From the NCBI GenBank assembly GCA_016490735.1, contig JAEMWC010000759.1:91001-155000 (forward strand): DNA of 64,000 bases, written 5' to 3'. The notes beneath the pieces were generated by a model. It was not told where the DNA came from. It ran no database searches and worked only from the letters and a program-made list of their open reading frames with translations. This document shows positions 56,744-64,000 of this stretch, piece by piece; position 1 is the first letter of the stretch; every line of letters begins with the position of its first letter. This DNA comes from Pachyseris speciosa (taxonomy: Eukaryota; Cnidaria; Anthozoa; Scleractinia; Pachyseridae). Both the position numbers and the translations under genes were made by a program.

Positions 56744-56891
56744 ATATTTGATGCAAATAATGGAAGAAATGACATTGTGAAACATAATCTTGTGGAGACT
56801 GCAAGAGCAAGTATTGTTAGGTTCCAACCAACTGAATTCAGAAACCACAAGGCACTGAGAGTACAACTGTATGGAGTAATTGTTCCGGCAG
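56744..56891 (+). CDS. F5/8C (discoidin) domain exon 2
   Basis: The 148-nt exon starts in phase 0 after ATTTACAG and ends in phase 1 at donor GTGAGT. It encodes IFDANNGRNDIVKHNLVE, TARASIVRFQPTEFRNH and KALRVQLYGVIVPA. F-x-x-N-x-x-x-x-x-x-V-K-N/H-x-L, ARFIRFxP and LRxELYG are the closing strands of F5/8C domains. The phase agrees with the exon ending at 45304, so the two are exons of one domain with an 11.4-kb intron. This half is intact. Confidence 0.88.
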
Positions 56892-57045
56892 GTGAGTTAC
56901 AGTACTTTCTATAATTATATTCTCAACAGTGTGATCTCTACTTAATTACAAATGTAGTCTTGTTTAATTTTAAAGTAGTGCGATTGATATAAAGGTAAAC
57001 ATACCAAAAGTGTCAGCAATGTTTCTTAAAAGCAAAGACGTTTCG

Positions 57046-57092
57046 GGTATGTAACCCTTCTTCAGTGTGAACACTGAAGAAGGGTTATATAC
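57046..57092. repeat. Short palindrome
   Basis: GTAACCCTTCTTCAGTGT (57051-57068) and its inverted copy meet with two bases between. Confidence 0.85.
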
Positions 57093-57327
57093 GTGACGTG
57101 ATTTTTATAGCAATGTGATGTATTTGCAAACAGTTTCACCCTACTGAATATTAGTTTCTCCTCACATTTCACCGAGATTCCAGTAACGTTTATGCCAAAA
57201 AATACTCTGTTCTGTAATGGTCTTTAGTGCAAGCCAGCAGACCTATATGAGGAAAGCAAACTCCTGGGATCAAGACCAGTCAAAAGCCACTAATCTTTCA
57301 TTGTTTTTATGGGTCATTATTTTCTAG

Positions 57328-57497
57328 GTAGTCGGTTTGCTACGCTACAAGTGGTGTTGACTGTACTTGAAAAATGCATTGTATTAGAGAAAGCAGTGCT
57401 ACTATCTGCACATGATGAACATGATGCAATACTATTGAGTGAAAATAAAATATGGAACGGAATTCAGATCTTGTTTCTGCAAGAGATGCTTCGATGA
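57328..57497 (+). CDS. Possible last exon of the F5/8C gene
   Basis: After TTATTTTCTAG the frame, entered in phase 1 as required by the exon ending at 56891, is open for 55 codons to TGA (57495). It encodes SRFATLQVVLTVLEKCIVLE, LLSAHDEHDAILLSENKIW and ends FLQEMLR. No domain is recognised. Phase and acceptor agree, but the coding quality is unremarkable. Confidence 0.35.
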
Positions 57498-57957
57498 GTA
57501 ATTTCGGCAGTTTGTTCATATCTCTAATCTTAATCCGTTCGGTAAGTGTTCTCTCTCAAACTCTCAGGAGAAATGTCGGATTAGTTATTTTGCGATAAAT
57601 AAAATATATCCTCCTCATAAGCTATGCTAAGTAAATATAGTGCAGCAGTCATCGTAACTGCTTTTGATGCAGATAGTTCCAGCTTCGAACTGCTGTAGGG
57701 ACACCATCCACATTTTTTTGTTTCTTCTCTTTTTATTGCTTTGTTTGTTTTGTTTTTGTTTGTTTTTTTTAAGGTATTACCATTGTCAATAGTTGACCTG
57801 TAAAGCAATTCGGAAGTTTTAAAGGGATATAAGCGCAATGCATCCGATGTAAGGAGGATAGACTTCTCTTTTTCTCTTGTTTCCCACCAACTTAGGGATA
57901 CATGCACAATGTATTTTGGCAGGCACGAGTTGAGGCTAATTATTGTGGCCTCTTGTC
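57498..57957. other. No feature seen
   Basis: AT-rich sequence; no clear polyadenylation signal or repeat is recognised. Confidence 0.35.
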
Positions 57958-58357
57958 TTAGGGCCTGTTCACATGGAGGTGTAGGACCCCAGGAAGATGA
58001 GGTTTCCCACCTACCTGTGGTCAAAAAAGGCTAGCCTTCACATGTAACCCCGGGGCGCTTGGGTGAGGTTTATAATGCGTGGTCGCTAAGAATGTATATT
58101 AACAAAAGAATTCAGAGATAATTGCCCGGATGAACATCACCCCACCCCACCTCCAGCACTCACATGAAGAAAACTCGCCCCAGCTAAGTGGGTTACTTGC
58201 CCTGGCTGACCAGGTAACCCGCCTCGGTGAGGTACCCATCTCACATGTGAATGCGATCGAGAAATAAAGAGAGATTGTATGGAGAGATTAGTAACCCCAC
58301 CTAGGTAGGGTACCTTACCTTCCTGGGGTCCCCCACCTCCATCTGAACAGGCCCTTA
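57958..58357. mobile_element. TIR element with TTA duplication
   Basis: TIRs begin GGGCCTGTTCACATGGAGG and, inverted, GGGCCTGTTCAGATGGAGG, both followed by GACCCCAGGAAG. Flanks are TTA (57958-57960 and 58355-58357). Non-coding, 394 bp. Confidence 0.92.
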
Positions 58358-58754
58358 GTCTAACTTCAAGGTTCTTGCTGGCAAGATTTTTTTTACACAA
58401 AGGAGGTCTTTGTGCCCCATTTGGAATGAACTCATCTTCTCATACACCTAGTCTTGAATTTACCATTTTGGTACCACCAGTGGATAATTTATTACCTCCA
58501 TTTTCAGCAGCCTAAGTAGCCGTCATTTACTTTTAAAGAGCACACAGTGTGCATGAAAATGTGAACAGGGAAGGGGTAAAGGATGAAAGACAACTCTTGC
58601 ACGCCCGCTGTGAACCTAGACATTTGTTTGGATGTCTGTTATCTCCCCTGAAAAAACAAAAGAAAGTTGTATGACTCTTAACAAAACAGTTTTCAACACA
58701 ACATGAAATTATGTGGTTTACAGTTAGGCTTTAGAAGGTCATCACAACCGATAT
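58358..58754. other. No feature seen
   Basis: AT-rich sequence between two TIR elements. Confidence 0.4.
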
Positions 58755-58881
58755 TAGCCTGTGTAGCTGGCAGTTTTGTCAGGGAGCGCTCAAGTGAGAG
58801 ACAATGCCACTAGGAGAATGGAGCAAAGGGCAGCTTTGCTGCTCGCATGCTACCTGACAAAACCGCCAGCTACGCAGGCTA
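58755..58881. mobile_element. Small GCCTG-family MITE with TA flanks
   Basis: TIRs GCCTGTGTAGCTGGCAGTTT and, inverted, GCCTGCGTAGCTGGCGGTTT, each continuing TGTCAGG; flanks TA. Length 123 bp. Confidence 0.9.
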
Positions 58882-59155
58882 AACAAATATTTTTCTTGCT
58901 TTGTGAGACTCTTATTTGAAAGCCAGCAGATGCAATGACAGTAGTCATCATCTTCTTTTCATTCTTAGGGTGAATTAACCCTTGAAAATCTAGTTTTTTT
59001 TCATGGTAATATCATTGGATTTTCAAAGATATTTGATGGGATTTTCTTGGAAAAGTGAATGGGTTGGCCATGGCAAAATATCACGAGAAAGGCTTGTCTG
59101 ATAAAAAAACTGATTAAAATCCTCTTTCAGTATTTAAGTATTTTAATTAGTACTT

Positions 59156-59760
59156 TACACTGTAAATTGAAAAGATCTGTTTTAACCCCCAAAATGGGGC
59201 CGTTTCGGTGAGTAAAATACAGTTAGCTGTACTATTTTGGGGGCTAATTTAGCCCATTTGGAATAGAGTTGTTTTGGCCCCAGTAAATAGGGCAGAAATA
59301 GCCCTGTATGAGGTAGTCGAAACAAAGACACAAGAGGGCTATTTTGGAAAAATGAGGGGTAGTTTTAGTTATTAAAGGGCTGAAATGGTGCGCTTGGATG
59401 GCCAAATTAGCCCTTATCCGGCCATTTCATGCCTTCAAAAAGGTCTAAATAAAATTGGCCCATATTTTGTGGCCAATTTAGCCCAATTTCTGTTCAAAAC
59501 AAATGTACTCTACATGTAAATGACAAAATTAGTACCATTATGTTTGAAACAACATTCTTTATAAGAGCTGTTTTGGGTGTTATTTATGTGAAATAGCTCT
59601 CTTAGAAGGGCTAAACTGGTTTTTGGCATAGTTAGCAATTAATGGCCCCATTTAAGCCATTTCGAACCTGTATAAATGGGAATTAATGGCCACAATGGGT
59701 TACTGATTTAGCTCATATAAAACCAAAACAATGCACTTTTTACACTTTTCAGGGCTGAAC
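59156..59760. repeat. GGGCTAAATTGGCC motif-dense stretch
   Basis: AATTTAGCCC, AAATTAGCCC, GGGCTAA and GGCCAATTTAGCCC variants occur a dozen or more times on both strands. The left end TACACTGTAAATTGAAAAG resembles the CACTA-type terminus at 16534, but no matching right end was found. Confidence 0.65.
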
Positions 59761-60994
59761 CAACACCATTGTATTCTTAACAACACTTCAAAGAGAGTTT
59801 AAATGATCTATAGTAGAGGGCTAAGAATTAGAATGGTTCTAATTTTTTTTGATTTATACTCATTATACTTCCCAAAACAGCTTAAATAAATACAAGAAAC
59901 TGCCTTCATTTAATTAAGAACTATTAGAGGCAAAATATACACCCAGGACACGTTTTGTGAACAACAAAATCATTATTTTTATTCTCTCACTAACTTTTTT
60001 GGCTAAAGAAACACAAAATGACTGTGGATAAAATAGCTGTCAAAAGGTGTTACTCAAAAAACCTCCAATTGCAACAATTTAACAAAATATCGAGGTCATT
60101 CTCAGCTGCAGCAGTTCTCTGTAAAACCTAAAAATAATGGATTAGTCACATTACTACATACAAGAGACCATGCTAAACTGCAAGTAAAATACTGATAACA
60201 TGATGAATAAACACTGGAAGCCAAGTACATGTACTGTACAGAGAAACAAAAGACTATAAATAACAGGGAAGTAAGTTGTGACTGATGGCTGCTGGGTTAC
60301 ATGTATTAAATATTAACAAAAAAAAGTCTGGGTAAAACAAGTCATTGGTAACTATTATCACCGTTAGAGACCCTCACATGGTGTGCATCAGACATGTTTC
60401 ATTTAGTTTGTTTGCCACAGGGTATTACTCGATCCAGTGACCAAATATTAACTACTCAATATACTATTTGCGTACAGCATATATTCATGTAGCTGTACAT
60501 GTTGACAAGTTTATGCTTGATTAGTTCTTTTTAAGCCTCCTGATAAGACTCCTGATAACACTGACACTAAATTGCAGATAATCAATTACATTTTATGTAA
60601 AGGCATCAGAACAAAAAGGGAAAAAAATCTTTTTTTAACATGAAAATTATCACAAAATAGTACCAAGAGCAAATGTGACAGACATGCCTATTTATTTTTG
60701 ACAAGACACCCCGAGACCAAAAGATGTACAAAGTAACTCTTAGAAAGAAACCCTTATCACTTTCTGATGTCTTTATAATGGTTATATTTAAATGCAACAC
60801 TTACATGTACAGGTGTAATCTTGGGCTGTCATTAAGCTTTTAAGCATCTACCTACAGTGTACATGTACATGTGTATAAGGAAAGAACATGTAGGAGACTT
60901 AGTTTCCCATTGTTTAATTCATTTCTCCTCTTTTGGTGGAGCCAAAATTTGGCTACCATTTGCAAACAGTGCCACTACAGTAGTTCTCAATCAC
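59761..60994. other. No feature seen
   Basis: AT-rich; ORFs at 60606-60800 and 60857-61078 have no recognised domain. Confidence 0.35.
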
Positions 60995-62460
60995 ACCCAA
61001 ACATTGCATTGCATCTACTGTAAACTGATTAACGAACGCCCAACGGTAAGAATTCCTCAGCATAAAACTTTGCACTGAACTAGCATATACTTTGATCACA
61101 GTTAACTGTATGGCAAGGAAAAGCTACATGTAAAAATTGATAATGATCACAGTGCTGCATGGCAAGGAAAAATATAAATTGATAATTTGGTACATTGCAT
61201 CTACTGTAGAGTGATTAGCTAATCAATGCCTACCAGTATGAATTCCTCAGCATAAAGTTTTGCACCCAACCGGCATAATGCCTTGATCATAGTACCACAT
61301 AGCAACGGAAAAACTGAAATTGGAGCATTGCCTCTACTGTAAAGTGATTATTCAATGCCTTACAATTTACACGTACGATTCCCTATACAGTTTTGCACTT
61401 AAGTAGCATATACCTTGATCAAAGTACGGCATAGCAAGGAAAAAATAGAATTTGATAATTTGGAGCATTGCATCTGCTGTAAAGTGATCAACCCATGTCT
61501 AATAGTAAGAGTTCCCCAGCATAAAGCTTCGCACCCAACTGGCATATACCTTGATCACAGTACAGTATACAGTGTAGCAAGGAAAAGATAGAAATTGATG
61601 TAATTTGGAGCATCGCATCTACTGTAAAGTGATCATTCAATAACTAACAATTAGGATTCCTCAGCATACAGCTTCACATCTTAAGAATTCCTTAGCATAC
61701 ATGTAAATCTTTGCTTCCTATCTGGCATATACCTTGACCACAGTACCGTATAGCAAGGAAAAAAAAATAGAACAAAATAATGATAATTTGCAGCATTGCA
61801 TCTACTGTAAAGCGATCAAGCAATACCTAACAATTAGGATTCCTCAGCATACAGCTTTACACCTAACTTGACCACAGTACCGTATAGCCCGGACAAAAAA
61901 TTAGAAATTGAAAATTTGAAGCATTGCGTCTACTGTTAAGTCATTAATCAATGCCTAATAGTAAGAATTCCTATGCATGCAAGTTTTGAAGTAAAGCATC
62001 GCACCCTATAAGCATATAAATTGATCGCAGAACTGCAAGGCAAGGAAACAGTAGAAATTGATAATTTGGAGCATTGCATCTACTGTAAAGTATTTAAGCA
62101 ATAACTAACAATTAGGATTCCTCAGCCTACAGCTTCACACCTAACTGGTATAATACACTGTACCTTGACCACAGTACCGTATAGCAAGGACAAAAAATTA
62201 GAAATTGATAATTTGAAGCAGTGCATCTACTCTTAAGTGATAAATCAATATTGTAACAGTAAGATTTGCTATGCATACATGTAAAGCTTCACACCCTATA
62301 ATATTAGAATATAAATTTGTCGCAGTACCGCAAGGCAAGGAAACAGTAGAAATTGATAATTTGGAGCATTGCATCTACTGTAAAGTGATCAATCAATAAC
62401 TAACAATTAGGATTCCTCAGCATACAGCTTCACACCTATATGGCATATATGTTGTAGTTC
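60995..62460. repeat. Tandem repeat, ten units of about 130-195 bp
   Basis: Each unit has GCATTGCATCTACTGTAAAG, then AACAATTAGGATTCCTCAGC or a close form, CACACC(T/C)AACTGGCATAT, CTTGACCACAGTACCGTATA and GCAAGGAAAA. Ten starts were counted between 61006 and 62370. Units vary in length by small insertions and deletions. Confidence 0.9.
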
Positions 62461-62830
62461 AATTTTTTTCAATCCAGTTTATTTCTTTCAAACCAGTTTA
62501 TTATTTTTAAACTGCCTAAAAAGGGCTTTTATTTTTGGGGTGTGGTTGAAAAAATGGGGTGGGGGGGGGGGGGGGGGTTACAAAAAGGATTTAACAACAC
62601 TTCTTTAACATCACGTTTTCCTTTCTTCTAACCTCACCCCCCTCCCCCCATTCACTGTACCACTCCCTCCTACTCCCACATTCAGCCACACCCTGCCAGC
62701 TGACACACTTACCTTATCCAGCTACACATTTCACAACAAAGGATTTTTTTAATTGAATTTTACTGGAGTTCAAAAAAAAAATGTTTATCCAACTACACAT
62801 TTCACAACAAAAGAATTTTTTTTAATTGCA
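62461..62830. other. G-run and short direct repeat; no gene
   Basis: A run of about 18 G lies at 62561-62578. A ~65-bp direct repeat (CTACACATTTCACAACAAA at 62722 and 62795) precedes the tRNA-like sequence. Confidence 0.6.
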
Positions 62831-62903
62831 CTTACTGGAGTTTGAACCACCAATCTCTGGATCAGAAGTCTTGCACCCTATCCATTACACTACACTGGTG
62901 ACT
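62831..62903 (-). other. tRNA-Arg-like sequence, degenerate
   Basis: On the minus strand GTGTAATGGATAGGGTG and ACTTCTGAT followed by GGTGGTTCAAACTCC resemble the A box, TCT anticodon loop and B box of a tRNA-Arg. The acceptor ends do not pair, so it is a tRNA-derived repeat or pseudogene. Confidence 0.6.
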
Positions 62904-63580
62904 GATGCAAATTAACCCATATTTGTTGATAATTTGTTCATAGATCCCAATGCTCTCTACCATCTTATCTGCAAGGCTTCTAAGCTATTTTCAAAATGAC
63001 AGAAGCCATAGAAGAATACTGTGTTGATAAAGAGTAGTTTTACCAGAAAAAAACTGAGTTAAATGAACAAACCAAAATTTCTGCCTCACCACTTAATGAG
63101 TGGCCAAAAAACAGAGGAATGGCTAAATGGTAGACATACAGCAAAATAAGTCAAAGAGTTGTCAATGAGTTTTTAAGTCTATGCAAAATACATTGTGAGC
63201 AGAAGTCAATTACTACTAGAGTGAAACCTGTATAGGGACCACCACAAAGTGACGTTTTCTTCAACCTTATTGAAATAGACTTAATGGCTTTCAGAAATTG
63301 TGCCTGCCGATGTTCCAATCCACACCATAGTTAATAGAGGGAGATGGTTAGGTAACCTGGCAAACATCAAAGAAGTAAAACAAAGAGGCCAAGATTTATG
63401 TTGGAAGGCCCATGATCGTGCACATTTCTTTGTTTTTCACTCATTTACTATGCATGAATTATGTAATCGAGATGTTTCTATTGGCTAGTTGCATGAGCAC
63501 GAAATTAATTTCATTCTATACTTGGGCCAAGTATAACGTCCACATATAAAGGGCTAACCCGCATACGACCGCTCTCATGT
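62904..63580. other. No feature seen
   Basis: AT-rich; the plus ORF 63300-63488 has no recognised domain. Confidence 0.35.
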
Positions 63581-63680
63581 GGCTTTGATAGCTCAGTTGG
63601 GAGAGCACTGCACCGGCATCGCAGAGGTCGTGGGTTCGTATCCCGCTCAGAGCCTGAATTTTTTTTCAGGTCTCTGTTCT
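63581..63680 (+). mobile_element. tRNA-headed SINE
   Basis: Acceptor GGCTTTG/CAGAGCC, A box TAGCTCAGTTGGGAGAGCA, B box GGTTCGTATCC. The anticodon stem has one mismatch and base 33 is C, so not a regular tRNA. It is followed by CCTGAATTTTTTTTCAGG, the same hairpin as at 56239. The 3' end of the element was not defined. Confidence 0.75.
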
Positions 63681-64000
63681 AGTAGTGTTGCGGCCGCACT
63701 TGCATTAATGACCGTCATTTGCTAGGTTTCATAACCATTTCCCTCTATGAGCTATGTCCACACACTTGGCTCATGTCAATGAGAGATCACCACACAAAGT
63801 TTGTCAGTGCTTATCCCCTGCATAGTATTAGACAGCTACTACTGAACTCTTGGATGCTCTGTTGTAGAGTACCGTAACACATTCATAGATAACCTGTGTA
63901 ACTTAACCAAGGCTGTGCTCTAGCAGTGCCCAGTGGCCTCTAGCAACTTATTTTTACCTTTGGGTGACGAGGAAATCTTAGTTTTTTCACGCAATTATTA
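63681..64000. other. No feature seen
   Basis: Sequence downstream of the tRNA-like head, possibly SINE body; nothing else recognised. Confidence 0.35.

Noticed and set aside
63581..63654. Functional tRNA-Ala (GGC)
   Set aside because: The anticodon stem has a mismatch, base 33 is not T, and a SINE-type hairpin follows directly.

Overview
This window looks like nuclear DNA of an animal, most likely a cnidarian and plausibly an anthozoan such as a coral. It is AT-rich, has no operons or dense ORFs, and contains split exons with GT/AG splice signals. The exons that can be recognised encode F5/8C (discoidin) and F-type-lectin (FTP) domains. Most of the rest is transposable elements nested in one another. 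The phylum is an inference from domain types and repeat style; nothing in the sequence proves it.

Layout. 0.5-3.3 kb: decayed coding sequence with two CCHC zinc knuckles, a YqaJ-like nuclease start and a USP-like end, split by a small palindromic element. 4.2-6.6 kb: a recent 1.2-kb tandem duplication. 6.5-11.2 kb: terminal-inverted-repeat (TIR) elements, including a large palindrome broken by a LINE tail and an element flanked by TTAA. 12.3-14.4 kb: two exons that together make an FTP domain. 16.5-31 kb: nested DNA transposons. These include a Mutator-like element with a 10-bp target-site duplication (TSD), which contains a hammerhead-ribozyme retroelement with a 14-bp TSD; a tRNA-headed fold-back retroposon, also with a 14-bp TSD; and a roughly 1-kb array of TTTACATG/TTTACAGG motifs. 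One candidate minus-strand exon (20.9-21.1 kb) and two candidate plus-strand exons (27.4-28.2 kb) lie between them. 32-38 kb: inverted copies of a repeat around an internally deleted reverse-transcriptase ORF, then a TAA-flanked element carrying an acidic gene fragment. 39.4-42.5 kb: a TIR element full of CCGTTCA motifs. 45.0, 56.7 and 57.3 kb: exons of an F5/8C domain gene, the first frameshifted. 46-54 kb: a TA-flanked TIR element, a LINE tail, a second (decayed) hammerhead copy and a 3.8-kb inverted duplication. 56-64 kb: tRNA-derived SINE pieces, small TIR elements, a GGGCTAAAT-rich stretch and a ~145-bp tandem repeat.

How it fits together. The only probable host coding sequence is the FTP exon pair and the F5/8C exons on the plus strand; their phases would allow one gene with a ~30-kb intron, but this is not shown. 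The most notable find is a hammerhead ribozyme at 22469-22549 with all core bases intact. It sits near the tip of a self-complementary element with a perfect 14-bp TSD, and a related copy at 49.9 kb has a mutated core. A second theme is non-autonomous TIR elements with TTA/TAA duplications and long G or C runs just inside the TIR; two of them carry acidic, gene-like segments. A third is motif-dense TIR elements, each with its own 7-13-bp repeat in both orientations.
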